Positions 43,539-53,810 of a stretch of DNA of 64,000 nt are shown one piece after another. The DNA lies in NCBI GenBank assembly GCA_947571775.1, contig CANOZK010000011.1:1-64000 (forward strand), read 5' to 3'. A model generated the notes under the pieces. That model was given only the letters and a program-made list of their open reading frames with translations, had not been told where the DNA came from and searched no databases. The DNA comes from an uncultured Lachnospiraceae bacterium. Lineage in GTDB: Bacteria > Bacillota > Clostridia > Lachnospirales > Lachnospiraceae. Each line of letters starts with the position of its first letter. Within the stretch, counting starts at the first letter, position 1. The position numbers and the translations under genes were made by a program.

Positions 43539-44318
43539 ATGGCACTTAATAAAGTAGAAATATGTGGTGTGAATACATCAAAACTTCCAGTACTCACCAA
43601 TGAAGAAAAGGATGAGCTGTTTAAAAGGATCAAACAGGGGGATCAGGAAGCAAGGGAATTATATATTAAAGGAAATTTAAGGCTGGTATTAAGCGTAATC
43701 AAACGGTTTTCCAACAGCAACGAGAATGCCGACGATTTATTTCAGATTGGATGTATCGGCCTGATGAAAGCCATAGATAACTTTAAGTTGGAATTGGATG
43801 TGAAATTCAGTACTTATGCGGTTCCGATGATTGTGGGGGAGATCCGCCGCTATCTGAGGGATTACAATTCCATACGCGTAAGCCGTTCTCTGCGGGACAT
43901 CGCCTACAAGGCGATTTACGCCAAGGAAAATTATATGAAGCAGTATTCTAAGGAGCCTACGGTCAACGAAATTGCGGAAGAAATTGGGATTGAGAAAGAA
44001 ATGATCGTCTATGCGCTGGACGCCATTCAGAATCCGGTCAGCCTATACGAACCCGTTTACACCGAAGGCGGGGATACGCTTTATGTAATGGATCAGATCA
44101 GTGATAAGAAGAATAAAGAAGAATACTGGATCGAAAGTCTTTCTTTGCAGGACGCCATGAACCGTTTGGGGGATCGGGAAAAATCCATTATCCGAATGCG
44201 GTATTTCCAAGGAAAGACGCAGATGGAGGTGTCGGCGGAGATCGGCATTTCCCAAGCCCAGGTAAGCCGTCTGGAAAAAAATGCACTGAAAACCATGCGG
44301 AACTATCTCCGGCAGTGA
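43539..44318 (+). CDS. sigG: Sporulation sigma factor sigma-G
   Basis: 259 aa. MALNKVEICGVNTSKLPVLT is the characteristic SigG N-terminus, followed by region 2 (GNLRLVLSVIKRFSNSNENADDLFQIGCIGLMKAIDNF), region 3 (RVSRSLRDIAYKA; EEIGIEKEMIVYAL) and region 4 (REKSIIRMRYFQGKTQMEVSAEIGISQAQVSRLEKNAL). It directs late forespore transcription, which shows the organism belongs to a spore-forming lineage. The start at 43539 has TCAGGAGGA upstream; the longer frame to 43458 lacks a site. spoIIG is not adjacent, unlike in Bacillus. Confidence 0.95.
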   Translation: MALNKVEICGVNTSKLPVLTNEEKDELFKRIKQGDQEARELYIKGNLRLVLSVIKRFSNSNENADDLFQIGCIGLMKAIDNFKLELDVKFSTYAVPMIVGEIRRYLRDYNSIRVSRSLRDIAYKAIYAKENYMKQYSKEPTVNEIAEEIGIEKEMIVYALDAIQNPVSLYEPVYTEGGDTLYVMDQISDKKNKEEYWIESLSLQDAMNRLGDREKSIIRMRYFQGKTQMEVSAEIGISQAQVSRLEKNALKTMRNYLRQ

Positions 44319-44433
44319 TTTTGCTGCTGCCTCCCGCTCTGGTGGGCGGAGCGAGGGGTAGCCAATCCTGTGATTTTGTGATAAAGTCTATCTGGTGTTT
44401 TACATAATTTGCAGGAAAAAGAGGAGGATAACA

Positions 44434-46323
44434 GTGAAAAAAAAGAGGCTGCTGAGGGAAAAGAAGAGAAAGACGGAAACGGATGTAAGGGAAGAACAGA
44501 TTTACAGAGAGCGCTTTGGACGGCATTTTGAGGAGCTTCAATGGCTGTATACAGAGCTTTACGGCAACCCTTCCATGTTTGCAGAACTGTGCGACCGTAT
44601 GGAGGTCTTTTATCAGGAGAGAGCGGAGGATTTAAAAGCTCTGGACGGCAAACGGCAGGCCGATCCAGGCTGGTACAAAAGCAACGATATGCTGGGGATG
44701 ATGTTTTACATTGATAATTTTGCCGGAAATCTAAAGGGCGTAGAATCCCGGCTGGATTATCTGGAAAAGTGTAATGTGAATTACATTCATCTGATGCCGT
44801 TTCTGGAAACGCCCGAAGGACGTTCAGACGGAGGGTATGCGGTGTCGGATTACCGCAAAGTACAGGAAAATCTGGGCACTATGGAGGATCTGGAAAACCT
44901 GACAGCCGCCTGCCATAAGAGGGGGATTTGCGTCTGCATGGATTTTGTAATGAACCACACTTCCGAGGATCATGCATGGGCAAAAAAAGCGCGGCAAGGC
45001 GACGGAGAATATATGAGCCGTTATTTTTTCTTTGACAATGCCCAGATTCCTTCTATGTACGAAGAAACCATGCCCCAGGTGTTTCCCTCTACGGCTCCGG
45101 GGAATTTTACCTGGATAGAGGATGCAGGGCATTTTGTGATGACGACGTTTTATCCTTATCAATGGGATCTGAATTATCAAAACCCGCGGGTTTTCAACGA
45201 AATGATGTACAATTTCCTATATCTGGCAAACCGGGGCGTGGACATTATCCGGATTGATGCAGTTCCTTATATCTGGAAAACGCTGGGCACGCAATGCCGG
45301 AATCTTCCCCAGGTTCACACAATTGTGCGTATCATGCGTATGATCTGCGAGATTGTCTGCCCCAGTGTGCTTTTGCTGGGCGAGGTGGTGATGGAGCCGG
45401 AGAAAGTCGTGCCGTATTTTGGAACCTTAGAAAAGCCGGAGTGCCATATGCTCTACAATGTAACCACGATGGCGACCACCTGGCATACCGTAGCCACCAG
45501 AGATGTGCGGCTGTTAAAACGGCAGCTCGACATTGTAAATTCCCTGCCCAAAGATTATGTGTTCCTGAATTATCTGCGCTGCCATGACGACATTGGCTGG
45601 GGGCTGGACTATGGTTTTCTGATGACGCAGGGGATAGGGGAACTCTCTCATAAGAGGTACTTAAACGATTATTTTCAGGGATTTGAAGGGGGCAGCAACA
45701 GCCGCGGAGAGCTTTATAATGCAGACCCTGTTTCGGGAGACGCCCGGTTTTGCGGAACGACGGCTTCCATGTGCGGGATAGAAAAGGCCGGGTTTGAGCA
45801 GGACGATGCGGCGATGAAGCGGGCCGTCCAGTTGGATCTGATGCTTCACGCCTATATGTTTATGCAGTCGGGGATCCCAGTGCTGTACAGCGGCGACGAA
45901 GTCGCCCAGGTCAACGATTATACGTACAAAGAAAATCCGTTAAAAGCGGCCGATTCCCGCTACATCCATCGCGGCCCCATGAATTGGGAGCTGGTCAAAA
46001 ATATATCCGATTCGGAAACTGTGGAGGGAAAGCTCTTCCAGGGGCTTAGCCGGCTGGAGCAGATTCGGAAAAAAGAAAACATATTTGCGGTAAATGCCGA
46101 TACCTGGACCATTGAAACCTGGGAGCAGTCCGTATTGTGTATCGGGAGAGCATACGGAGGGGAAAAGCTGATTGGACTGTTTAATTTCAGCGAATTTGAC
46201 AAAACTGCATGGATCAACGAAACCGACGGGGATTATGTGGATCTGCTCACAGGAGAAGAGAAAAGGGCCAACGGGGTGGATATACCTGCCTATGGATTTT
46301 ATTTTTTGAAAAAGAAATTTTGA
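44434..46323 (+). CDS. GH13 subfamily 4-like alpha-glucosidase/amylosucrase-type enzyme
   Basis: 629 aa, no signal peptide. The helical N-terminal domain (QIYRERFGRHFEELQWLYTELYG) and the order of barrel regions resemble amylosucrase and sucrose hydrolase (GH13_4). All catalytic residues are present: region I DFVMNH (D170, H175), region II DIIRIDAVPY (nucleophile D275), region III LLGEVV (acid/base E317), region IV CHDD (H384, D385). Predicted to act on sucrose or short alpha-glucans in the cytoplasm; transfer versus hydrolysis cannot be told. GTG 44434 follows AGGAGG; the upstream extension to 44395 lacks a site. It contrasts with the inactivated GH13 at 2558. Confidence 0.85.
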   Translation: MKKKRLLREKKRKTETDVREEQIYRERFGRHFEELQWLYTELYGNPSMFAELCDRMEVFYQERAEDLKALDGKRQADPGWYKSNDMLGMMFYIDNFAGNLKGVESRLDYLEKCNVNYIHLMPFLETPEGRSDGGYAVSDYRKVQENLGTMEDLENLTAACHKRGICVCMDFVMNHTSEDHAWAKKARQGDGEYMSRYFFFDNAQIPSMYEETMPQVFPSTAPGNFTWIEDAGHFVMTTFYPYQWDLNYQNPRVFNEMMYNFLYLANRGVDIIRIDAVPYIWKTLGTQCRNLPQVHTIVRIMRMICEIVCPSVLLLGEVVMEPEKVVPYFGTLEKPECHMLYNVTTMATTWHTVATRDVRLLKRQLDIVNSLPKDYVFLNYLRCHDDIGWGLDYGFLMTQGIGELSHKRYLNDYFQGFEGGSNSRGELYNADPVSGDARFCGTTASMCGIEKAGFEQDDAAMKRAVQLDLMLHAYMFMQSGIPVLYSGDEVAQVNDYTYKENPLKAADSRYIHRGPMNWELVKNISDSETVEGKLFQGLSRLEQIRKKENIFAVNADTWTIETWEQSVLCIGRAYGGEKLIGLFNFSEFDKTAWINETDGDYVDLLTGEEKRANGVDIPAYGFYFLKKKF

Positions 46324-46391
46324 AAAAATAAAAAAAAGTACTTGCATATTTTATAGAAATAGTATATGATATGCAAGTACGGTAAAGAAAT

Positions 46392-46463
46392 GGTTCGTTG
46401 GTCAAGTGGTCAAGACGCCGCCCTCTCACGGCGGAAACACGGGTTCGACTCCCGTACGAACTG
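46392..46463 (+). tRNA. tRNA-Glu (CTC)
   Basis: Cloverleaf of 72 nt: acceptor stem GGTTCGT/ACGAACT, D arm, anticodon stem CCGCC/GGCGG with loop CTCTCAC (anticodon CTC), T arm ACGGG-TTCGACT-CCCGT, discriminator G. CCA is not encoded. A terminator follows at 46469-46501. Confidence 0.95.
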
Positions 46464-46468
46464 TTTGC

Positions 46469-46501
46469 AACTTCTGTTTCTTGTGAAGCAGAAGTTTTTT
46501 T
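46469..46501 (+). terminator. Terminator of tRNA-Glu
   Basis: AACTTCTG (46469-46476) pairs with CAGAAGTT (46489-46496), followed by T to 46501. Confidence 0.8.
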
Positions 46502-46640
46502 GTCTTTATGGGAAATTCTTTCTGGGTTGCCTATATTCATAGATAAAAATCTTTCCGGGCAGAATCGCGCTGTGTGGAGAGGCATTCTTTTTGCTATATC
46601 GGCGAATAAAAGTATGAATAAATGGAAGGGTAGAGAAAAT

Positions 46641-48566
46641 ATGGCTGAAAAGGGTTCTTATGACGCGGCGAGTATCGCCGTGCTGGAAGGTTTGGAGGCA
46701 GTGAGAAAACGTCCGGGGATGTACATTGGCAGCGTGTCTGGAAAGGGCCTGAACCATTTGATTTATGAGATTGTAGACAATGCGGTAGACGAACACTTGG
46801 CGGGCTTTTGCAGCGAGATTCGTGTGATATTGGAAAAAGACGGCTCCTGTACCGTTACAGATAACGGAAGGGGGATTCCGGTCGATATGCATAAGAAAGG
46901 GGTGTCGGCTGCGAGGCTGGTGTTCACGACTCTGCATGCAGGAGGCAAATTTGACGATTCGGCATATAAGACCAGCGGGGGGCTTCACGGAGTAGGCTCC
47001 TCGGTGGTAAATGCGCTGTCCGCACACCTGGATGTAAAAATCAGCCGCGGCGGCTGGGTACATCACGATTACTATGAAAGGGGCATTCCGGTTCTTACGC
47101 TGGAGGAAGACGGCACCTTGCCCAAGCTGGAAAAAACAAAGAAAACCGGCACCTGCGTCAATTTTTTGCCGGACGAGAAGGTTTTCGAGAAAATAGAATT
47201 TTCCGCTGTGGAGGTAAAAAGCCGTCTCCACGAAACGGCCTATTTGAATTCAGAGCTGAGGATTCTATTTGAAGACAGAAGGAGCGAAGAGCCGGAAGCT
47301 GTGGAATTTTACGAGCCGAACGGGATTCTTGGATTTGTGGCGGATCTGAATGAGAAAAAAGAGGTTGTCTGCGAGCCGATCTGCCTGCGGGGAGAAGCGG
47401 AGCATATCCGAGTGGAAGCGGTATTTCAGTTTACCAATGATTTTCAGGAAAATATCATGGGATTCTGCAACAATATCTATAATGCAGAGGGCGGGACACA
47501 CCTGACTGGGTTCAAAACTGCGTTCACCGCAGTCATGAATAATTATGCCCGTGAGGTGGGCGTTCTCAAGGAAAAGGACGCAAATTTTACCGGAACGGAT
47601 ATCCGAAACGGCATGACAGCCGTGGTTTCCATCCGGCACCCGTCGCCGCGCTTTGAAGGCCAGACCAAGACGAAACTGGACAACCCCGACGCCGCCAAAG
47701 CAGTGGGCAAGGTTGTGGGGGAGGAACTGGAGCGTTATTTTGACCGGAATCTGGAAACGCTCAAAGCGGTACTTGCCTGTGCGGAAAAAGCCGCGAAAAT
47801 CCGCAGAAGTGAGGAGCGGGCAAAAAGCAACCTGCTCTCAAAGCAGAAATACTCTTTTGATTCCAATGGAAAGCTGGCCAACTGTGAGAAAAAAGACCCT
47901 TCCAAATGCGAGATTTTTATTGTAGAAGGAGATTCCGCCGGAGGTTCCGCCAAGACGGCTAGGAATCGCAATTACCAGGCAATCCTTCCCATCCGCGGCA
48001 AAATTCTCAATGTGGCCAAAGCCAGCATGGACAAGGTTCTGGCTAATGCGGAGATCAAGGCGATGATCAATGCGTTTGGGTGCGGATTTTCGGAAGGATA
48101 CGGCAACGATTTTGACATCGCCAAACTGCGTTACGATAAGATCATTATTATGGCGGATGCAGATGTGGATGGAGCGCATATTTCTACATTGCTTTTGACT
48201 TTGTTTTATCGGTTCATGCCGGAACTGATACAAGAAGGCCATGTTTATATTGCCATGCCTCCTTTGTATAAAGTTCTGCCGCAGAAGGGAAAAGAAGAGT
48301 ATCTCTATGATGACAAAGCTCTGGCTCAGTACCGGAAAACGCATAAAGGTTCTTTTACCCTGCAAAGGTATAAAGGCCTGGGGGAGATGGATGCGCAGCA
48401 ATTATGGGAAACCACGTTAGACCCGCAGACCCGGAAGCTGAAAAGGGTGGAGATCTCCGATGTCCGTCTGGCTTCTCAGATGACGGAAGTGCTGATGGGG
48501 AGCGAGGTGCCGCCCAGAAAAGCGTTTATTTATGAACACGCACAGGACGCCCAGTTGGATGTTTAA
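46641..48566 (+). CDS. parE: Type II topoisomerase subunit B (topoisomerase IV ParE-like)
   Basis: 641 aa. GHKL ATPase (EIVDNAVDEHLAGF; VTDNGRGIPVDMHKKG; GGLHGVGSSVVNALS), transducer domain, and TOPRIM (FIVEGDSAGGSAKTARNR; MADADVDGAHISTLLL; QRYKGLGEMDAQQLWETT). It pairs with the A subunit 72 bp downstream to decatenate or relax DNA with ATP. The sequence alone does not separate ParE from GyrB with certainty; the partner lacks the GyrA box, favouring topoisomerase IV. ATG 46641 is taken as the start (GGAAGGG upstream); the longer open frame runs back into tRNA-Glu and is spurious. Confidence 0.85.
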   Translation: MAEKGSYDAASIAVLEGLEAVRKRPGMYIGSVSGKGLNHLIYEIVDNAVDEHLAGFCSEIRVILEKDGSCTVTDNGRGIPVDMHKKGVSAARLVFTTLHAGGKFDDSAYKTSGGLHGVGSSVVNALSAHLDVKISRGGWVHHDYYERGIPVLTLEEDGTLPKLEKTKKTGTCVNFLPDEKVFEKIEFSAVEVKSRLHETAYLNSELRILFEDRRSEEPEAVEFYEPNGILGFVADLNEKKEVVCEPICLRGEAEHIRVEAVFQFTNDFQENIMGFCNNIYNAEGGTHLTGFKTAFTAVMNNYAREVGVLKEKDANFTGTDIRNGMTAVVSIRHPSPRFEGQTKTKLDNPDAAKAVGKVVGEELERYFDRNLETLKAVLACAEKAAKIRRSEERAKSNLLSKQKYSFDSNGKLANCEKKDPSKCEIFIVEGDSAGGSAKTARNRNYQAILPIRGKILNVAKASMDKVLANAEIKAMINAFGCGFSEGYGNDFDIAKLRYDKIIIMADADVDGAHISTLLLTLFYRFMPELIQEGHVYIAMPPLYKVLPQKGKEEYLYDDKALAQYRKTHKGSFTLQRYKGLGEMDAQQLWETTLDPQTRKLKRVEISDVRLASQMTEVLMGSEVPPRKAFIYEHAQDAQLDV

Positions 48567-48638
48567 AAGATGTGCTCCCAAAATCTAAGTGCGAAGGAGA
48601 TTGCAGGAGTACGCGAAGAGTAAGAAAGGGGTAAAACC

Positions 48639-50882
48639 ATGCCCAAACAAACAGAAGAGAATATTATCCGCGCCGAATATTCGGAGGAGATGCAGAAGTC
48701 GTATATTGATTATGCTATGAGCGTGATTGTCTCCAGAGCCTTGCCAGATGTGCGCGATGGGCTGAAGCCTGTGCAGAGGAGGACGCTGTATGATATGTAC
48801 GAGCTGGGTATCCGTCATGACAGGCCCTACCGGAAATGCGCGCGTATTGTAGGCGATACTATGGGAAAATACCATCCCCATGGAGACAGTTCCATCTATG
48901 AAGCCCTGGTGGTTATGTCCCAGGAATTTAAGCGGGGTCAGGCGTTGGTGGACGGTCATGGAAATTTCGGCTCCATTGAAGGGGACGGCGCGGCGGCCAT
49001 GCGTTACACAGAAGCCAGGCTGATGCGGATTACCCAAGAAGTGTATCTGGCGGATCTGGACAAAAATGTGGTGGATTTTCTTCCAAACTTTGACGAGACT
49101 GAGAAAGAACCTTCGGTGCTCCCAGTGCGTATCCCGAATCTGCTGGTCAACGGGGCAGAGGGAATTGCGGTCGGAATGGCTACCAGCATTCCGCCTCATA
49201 ACCTGGGAGAAGTGGCGGACGCGGTCAAAGCTTATATCAGGAACAAGGATATCGGCATCAAAGGGCTGATGCATTATTTAAAAGGGCCGGATTTCCCGAC
49301 AGGCGGGATCGTCGTCAATCAGGACGATCTGCTGGAGATTTACAGCACTGGAAGCGGGAGAATCCGTCTGCGGGGCAAGGTGGAGCTGGAGAAGGGCAAA
49401 GGCGGGCGGCAATCCCTGGTCATCACAGAGATTCCCTATACGATGATCGGCGCCAACATCGGAAAATTTCTAAACGATGTGGCCGCGCTGGTGGAAACCC
49501 GAATGACCACAGACATCACGGACATCTCCAACCAATCCTCCAAAGAAGGAATCCGCATTGTGCTGGAGCTGCGCAGGGGCGCGGATGCGGAGAATCTGAA
49601 AAACCTGCTTTACAAAAAGACCCGGCTGGAGGATACATTCGGCGTCAATATGCTGGCGGTGGCAGGCGGTCGCCCGGAAACGCTGAATCTGAAAGAAATT
49701 ATTGAGCACCATGTACGGTTTCAAATAGAAGTCTGTACCAGAAAGCATCAAACGCTGCTGGAAAAGGAATTGGAGAAAAAGGAGATTCAGGAAGGGCTGA
49801 TTCGGGCGTGCGACGTAATCGATCTGATTATTGAGATCTTGCGGGGCAGCAAGAATCAGAACCAGGCGAAAGCCTGTCTGACAGACGGCGCGACAGAGGG
49901 CATCCGCTTTCGCTCTCAGGCCAGCCAGAAAAAAGCGGCGAGACTGCATTTTACACAGCGTCAGGCTTCGGCGATTCTGGAGATGCGCCTGTACCGGCTG
50001 ATCGGCCTGGAAGTCGAAGCCCTGTTAAAAGAGCATGAAAATACATTGGCAAACATTGCCCGCTATGAAGAGATCCTGACCCGCCCGGAGGTCATGATGA
50101 AGGTGATTGTCAGCGACTTAAATACCATCAAACGGATTTATGCCAGAGAGAGGCGCACCGTTCTGGAGAATGCCAGGGAAGTCGTTTTTGAGGAAAAGAA
50201 ACGAGAAGAGATGGAAGTGATCTTCCTGATGGATAAATTTGGCTATGCCAAGGTCATCGACAAGGGCGTTTACGAGCGGCATCGGGACACCATACGCAAA
50301 GAATATAAATATGTATTTCCCTGTATGAATACCGATAAAATCTGTATTTTTACAAATACAGGCAGGCTGCATTTGGTAAAGGTGATGAAATTGCCCCTGA
50401 CAAAAACACGCGACAAAGGCGTACCCATTGACAATGTAAGCAATTACAACAGCCAGGAAGAGTGGGCGATATTCGTTGGAAGTCTATCGGAAGTCAAAGC
50501 CTCTAGCCTGCTGTTTGCCACAGCGCAGGGATTGGTAAAACAGGTCGAAGGGGCGGAATTTGAGGTTGCCAAACGGACGGTAGCTGCGATTAAACTCAAC
50601 AAAGGAGATCAGTTGATCTTCACAGGGATTTCCAGCCATGCGGAATCCATTGTCTTGCAGACGGCAAAAGGCTATTTCCTGCGTATGCCGACTAACGAGG
50701 CGCCGTTTCAGAAGCGGAACACCTTGGGCGTGCGGGGAATACACCTGACAGACAAGGATGTATTGGAACATGCTTATTTACTGGAAAGCACCCTGGAATA
50801 TTCCATCAGCTACAAAGAACGCTCCCTGGCGCTGAACCGCCTGAAGCTGGCAAAGCGCGATACAAAGGGCAGAAAAATATAA
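48639..50882 (+). CDS. parC: Type II topoisomerase subunit A (topoisomerase IV ParC-like)
   Basis: 747 aa. Winged-helix breakage-reunion domain: [28 protein letters not shown], then [18 protein letters not shown], then [10 protein letters not shown] with the DNA-linking Tyr. Tower and coiled-coil follow, and a short beta-pinwheel C-terminal domain. The Gly/Arg-rich GyrA box is not seen in the C-terminal part (around [12 protein letters not shown]), and the protein is shorter than typical GyrA, which supports a ParC-type role. RBS AGAAAGGGG before ATG 48639. Terminator at 50900-50931. Confidence 0.85.
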   Translation: MPKQTEENIIRAEYSEEMQKSYIDYAMSVIVSRALPDVRDGLKPVQRRTLYDMYELGIRHDRPYRKCARIVGDTMGKYHPHGDSSIYEALVVMSQEFKRGQALVDGHGNFGSIEGDGAAAMRYTEARLMRITQEVYLADLDKNVVDFLPNFDETEKEPSVLPVRIPNLLVNGAEGIAVGMATSIPPHNLGEVADAVKAYIRNKDIGIKGLMHYLKGPDFPTGGIVVNQDDLLEIYSTGSGRIRLRGKVELEKGKGGRQSLVITEIPYTMIGANIGKFLNDVAALVETRMTTDITDISNQSSKEGIRIVLELRRGADAENLKNLLYKKTRLEDTFGVNMLAVAGGRPETLNLKEIIEHHVRFQIEVCTRKHQTLLEKELEKKEIQEGLIRACDVIDLIIEILRGSKNQNQAKACLTDGATEGIRFRSQASQKKAARLHFTQRQASAILEMRLYRLIGLEVEALLKEHENTLANIARYEEILTRPEVMMKVIVSDLNTIKRIYARERRTVLENAREVVFEEKKREEMEVIFLMDKFGYAKVIDKGVYERHRDTIRKEYKYVFPCMNTDKICIFTNTGRLHLVKVMKLPLTKTRDKGVPIDNVSNYNSQEEWAIFVGSLSEVKASSLLFATAQGLVKQVEGAEFEVAKRTVAAIKLNKGDQLIFTGISSHAESIVLQTAKGYFLRMPTNEAPFQKRNTLGVRGIHLTDKDVLEHAYLLESTLEYSISYKERSLALNRLKLAKRDTKGRKI

Positions 50883-50899
50883 AGAAAAAATGCATAAAA

Positions 50900-50931
50900 A
50901 ATACCCCGGACAGCGAGCTATTCGGGGTATT
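50900..50931. terminator. Bidirectional terminator between parC and DUF362
   Basis: AATACCCCG (50900-50908) pairs with CGGGGTATT (50923-50931); an A tract to its left gives the T run for the minus-strand gene. Confidence 0.75.
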
Positions 50932-50936
50932 GCCAT

Positions 50937-51818
50937 TTAATCCAGTTCGATTGTCTCGTACTCACGGGTTCCCAGTCCCAGTGCGGCGGCGGCTTCCACC
51001 GTATGAATGCCGTTTAAGGACTCCATACGCTCAATCAGAGCGGCCTTGCCGGGATCGGAGGAGGCATAGACGGCGTCCACACAGGCCTGGTCAATGGCTA
51101 CTGGATCCAGAGAAGCGAAGATACCGATATCCGCCATCTCCGGGTCATGCGGATTGGCGTCGCAGTCGCAGTCTATGGAAAGGCGGTTGGCCACATTGAT
51201 GTAAGCCATATTCCGGGTTCCAAGATAGTCCATTACGGCGCCGTTTGCGTCGGCCATGGATTCCAGAAAAGAATCGTGATCCGCGGCAAACATATCGTCC
51301 AGTGAGGAACAGGGGTTTCCGTTGCAGTGGATATAGCCTTTTCCCCGTGCAGAGGCGATGCCGATGGCGACGTTTTTCAGCGCGCCGCCAAAACCGCCCA
51401 TAGCGTGTCCTTTGAAGTGAGACAACACCAGCATGGAATCATAGTTGGCCAGATGGCTGCCCACATAATTTTCTTTTAACTGGCGGCCATTGCGCACAGG
51501 CAGTACCAGCTCGCCTTCTTCATCCATCAAATCACAAGGCGCAATCGCGGCAAAACCGTGATCTTTGAAAGTCTGCCAGTGGGCCTCGCTGGTATTTCTG
51601 CGGCCTTCGTAGGCAGTATTGCATTCCACAATCGTTCCTTGCAGCTTCTGCACCAGAGGGGCAATCAGGGAAGGCTGAAGGAAATTGTGTCCGCCCGGTT
51701 CTCCGGTGGAAATCTTGACGGCGACTTTACCATGAAGCTCTCTGCCCAAAGCTTTATAAATATTCATCAAACTTTCAGGTGTAATTGTCTTTGTAAAAAA
51801 TACCTTTGCTTTCTGCAT
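50937..51818 (-). CDS. DUF362 domain protein
   Basis: 293 aa, soluble. DUF362 layout: GKVAVKISTGEPGGHNFLQPSLIAPLV, VECNTAYEGRRNTSEAHW, MLVLSHFKGHAMGGFGGALKNVAIGIAS, then CNGNPCSSLDD and the Cys-bearing DCDCDANPHD; SLDPVAIDQACVDAVY ends the domain. The Cys residues could bind metal or an Fe-S cluster, but no ferredoxin domain is fused, unlike some family members. Function unknown. The start is ATG 51816-51818 with GGGGATC upstream on the minus strand. Convergent with parC. Confidence 0.85.
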   Translation of the reverse strand: MQKAKVFFTKTITPESLMNIYKALGRELHGKVAVKISTGEPGGHNFLQPSLIAPLVQKLQGTIVECNTAYEGRRNTSEAHWQTFKDHGFAAIAPCDLMDEEGELVLPVRNGRQLKENYVGSHLANYDSMLVLSHFKGHAMGGFGGALKNVAIGIASARGKGYIHCNGNPCSSLDDMFAADHDSFLESMADANGAVMDYLGTRNMAYINVANRLSIDCDCDANPHDPEMADIGIFASLDPVAIDQACVDAVYASSDPGKAALIERMESLNGIHTVEAAAALGLGTREYETIELD

Positions 51819-51950
51819 AGAGATCCCCTTTCTACTATGTTTTATTTGTTATATTAAGCTTTCTGTTATTTCCTGTCAAGAAAAAATGATATAAAAATTT
51901 AGGAAGTATGACGGGCATATTTCCTGCCTGTTAAAAAATCAATACAAGAC

Positions 51951-51979
51951 TTGTTTTTTTGAGTAGATTTTGGTATAAT
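51951..51979 (+). promoter_or_regulatory. Promoter of the cell wall hydrolase gene
   Basis: TTGTTT (51951-51956), 17-bp spacer, TATAAT (51974-51979). The predicted leader of about 160 nt begins with an imperfect hairpin (TACAGTGATG / CATCATTGTA); apart from this the gap 51819-52145 shows no further feature. Confidence 0.6.
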
Positions 51980-52145
51980 ATATTCCGTTACAGTGATGGA
52001 AGGGCATCATTGTATCTTCGTGATTGTGAAAGTATGAAGCAGTTGCGTATCTTCAGTTATAGCGTAATAAGCTGTATATACACAAAACCTAGGGGACAGT
52101 TAAGGGGAACCTGTTAACGCGAGGAAATCCGCCAGAGGAGTTTGT

Positions 52146-53006
52146 GTGAAGAAGAATATGAAGAAAAGAAAACCAAGAGAAATCAGAGGAAGACAAAATA
52201 AGAAGCGGATCAGAGCCGTGAGACGTATGCGGCTGCTGTTAGCTGCGGCTGCGGCATTATCGGCATTTCTTATGATCGTTTTTTTGATCAAGAAAATTCC
52301 TGCGAATGTTTCCCAAAATACACAGGCGGTGATTGTTCCTGCTGAGAAGGGCGTTGTGGCAAGTGAACCGCTCACCAGTGAAGAGGGAAAGGGAATCGTG
52401 TCTACGGGAATTTCAGGAGTTGTAGAGGGTATTTATGTGACGGAAATGCCAAATTATCCGATCCGTAAGATTGGAAGCAGTTATGAGGCGGTGATTGTAG
52501 GGCAGAGGGCTTCCCAGGCTATGGATGTTAGGGCAATGTCCATTGGTGAGAGCGTACAGACATCAGTGGCAAACTTAAATTATGTTTCACAGATCAGCGC
52601 GTCGGTATCTACGATTATGTCCGACAATGATTATCAGACATTGCTGGATATTGTAGAGGCTGAAGCCGGTGGCGAGGATATGAAATCTCGAATACTGGTA
52701 GCGAATGTAATCTTAAACCGTGTAAAAGACGACCATTTTCCAGACAATGTTTCAGAAGTCGTCTGGGACAGGGAGAGTGGCGCTGCGCAGTTTTCACCCA
52801 CGGAAGATGGCAGGATCGGCACGATTGAGATTTCGGAAATGACGAAAGAAGCGGTCAGGCAGGTTTTGGAGGGCCTGGATTATTCAGAAGGGGCGTTATT
52901 TTTTATCGCGAAGGATCAGGCGCTGGAGAGCAATGTGGATTGGTTTGAGGCGGATTTGAAGCTTCTGTTTGAACACGGCGATCATGCTTTTTACACCTTT
53001 CCCTGA
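52146..53006 (+). CDS. SleB-type cell wall hydrolase
   Basis: 286 aa. A strongly basic N-terminus (KKNMKKRKPREIRGRQNKKR) precedes one membrane helix (LLLAAAAALSAFLMIVFLIK), so it is anchored with the enzyme outside. The C-terminal Hydrolase_2 (SleB) domain starts near 160: LLDIVEAEAGGEDMKSRILVANVILNRVK, with the catalytic Glu in EAEAGGE, and WDRESGAAQFSPTEDGRI. This fold cleaves peptidoglycan (lytic transglycosylase type in spore cortex enzymes). It may act in spore germination or vegetative wall turnover. GTG 52146 follows AGAGGAG. Confidence 0.85.
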   Translation: MKKNMKKRKPREIRGRQNKKRIRAVRRMRLLLAAAAALSAFLMIVFLIKKIPANVSQNTQAVIVPAEKGVVASEPLTSEEGKGIVSTGISGVVEGIYVTEMPNYPIRKIGSSYEAVIVGQRASQAMDVRAMSIGESVQTSVANLNYVSQISASVSTIMSDNDYQTLLDIVEAEAGGEDMKSRILVANVILNRVKDDHFPDNVSEVVWDRESGAAQFSPTEDGRIGTIEISEMTKEAVRQVLEGLDYSEGALFFIAKDQALESNVDWFEADLKLLFEHGDHAFYTFP

Positions 53007-53174
53007 CCAAATAGAGAAGAGGACCTGGAAGAAGTTTGCTTTTTCCGGGTCTTTTGTATTATAAAAAAGATATTAAATTTTATTCTCATACTGGTATATT
53101 GAGAGGAAGTATTATATAATATGTATAGGCTGACGAAAGGGTTACCTCTTTTGACACTGTATTATCACAATATG

Positions 53175-53235
53175 TGACGGTTCGGTATCCGCACGGGCAA
53201 GGCGATTTGCGGGGTACTGTCTGCTGAATCGTTAC
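53175..53235. repeat. 61-bp palindromic element, GTAAC family
   Basis: Ends GTGACGGTTCGG and CTGAATCGTTAC mirror each other, with an inner stem TCCGC...GCGGGG. It sits 36 bp before the following gene and is an extended relative of the 28-nt elements. Confidence 0.5.
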
Positions 53236-53271
53236 ACAAATACAACAGATATAGCCGTGGGAGGATGCAAA

Positions 53272-53685
53272 ATGGCAATAGTAAAAGAATTAATACGCAC
53301 AGAAAGCAATGGAAGTATTAGTTTTGGAAATTTTGAACTGAAAGCGAAATCCAAGGTATCAGATTTTGATCACCAGGGAGATATGTATAAGGTAAAAACC
53401 TTTCAGGAAATTACGAAGTTAGAGCGAAACGGTGTCTTTGTTTATGAATCTGTTCCAGGGACGGCTGTATTTGAATTGGAACAGACGGACGGGGATATGA
53501 GTTTTCGCGTGGAAGGCGGAGAGGACGCCCAGATTACAGTGGAATTGGAAGAAAATATGGATTATGAAATTTTCATCAACCAGGAAAGCACAGGTAAGAT
53601 GAAGACAAATTTGGGCGGGAAACTTTCTTTCAGCGTGGAACTGCAAAACGGAGCGGTTGCTGAAGTTAGAATTGTAAAATTATAG
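53272..53685 (+). CDS. Conserved hypothetical protein (often labelled endosialidase)
   Basis: 137 aa, all-beta in outline, no signal peptide. MAIVKELIRTESNGSISFGNFELKAKSKVSDFDHQGDMYKVKTFQEITKLERNG-type N-termini recur in Lachnospiraceae under the label endosialidase, but no catalytic domain of that family is present, so the name should not be taken as function. ATG 53272 is supported by GGGAGG at 53259-53264; GTG 53257 is an upstream alternative. Monocistronic. Confidence 0.6.
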   Translation: MAIVKELIRTESNGSISFGNFELKAKSKVSDFDHQGDMYKVKTFQEITKLERNGVFVYESVPGTAVFELEQTDGDMSFRVEGGEDAQITVELEENMDYEIFINQESTGKMKTNLGGKLSFSVELQNGAVAEVRIVKL

Positions 53686-53810
53686 ATGGCAATGAAAGAA
53701 CGCCATCTGCGCCGAGCACGGCGGCATCTGCTATTCGTGCGAGCGTGCGTTCCCCAAGGGGAAGCTATTCGGCTTTTTTCATCACCGAATAGGGTAGATA
53801 GTCGGAAAGA

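Noticed and set aside
46398..46640. N-terminal extension of ParE to position 46398
   Set aside because: The extension is the open frame through tRNA-Glu and its terminator. The ATG at 46641 begins the family-typical sequence and has a ribosome site.
52000..52145. Possible c-di-AMP (ydaO) riboswitch before the SleB-type hydrolase
   Set aside because: GGGGAACC and a later GAGGAAATCC recall parts of the motif, but the conserved 5' GCCGAATCC-type and 3' CAGCTAAC-type segments are missing and the leader is too short. Only a plain leader is supported.
53272..53685. Functional call of endosialidase
   Set aside because: No sialidase catalytic domain or Asp-box motif is present in the 137 residues; the label is only a propagated name.
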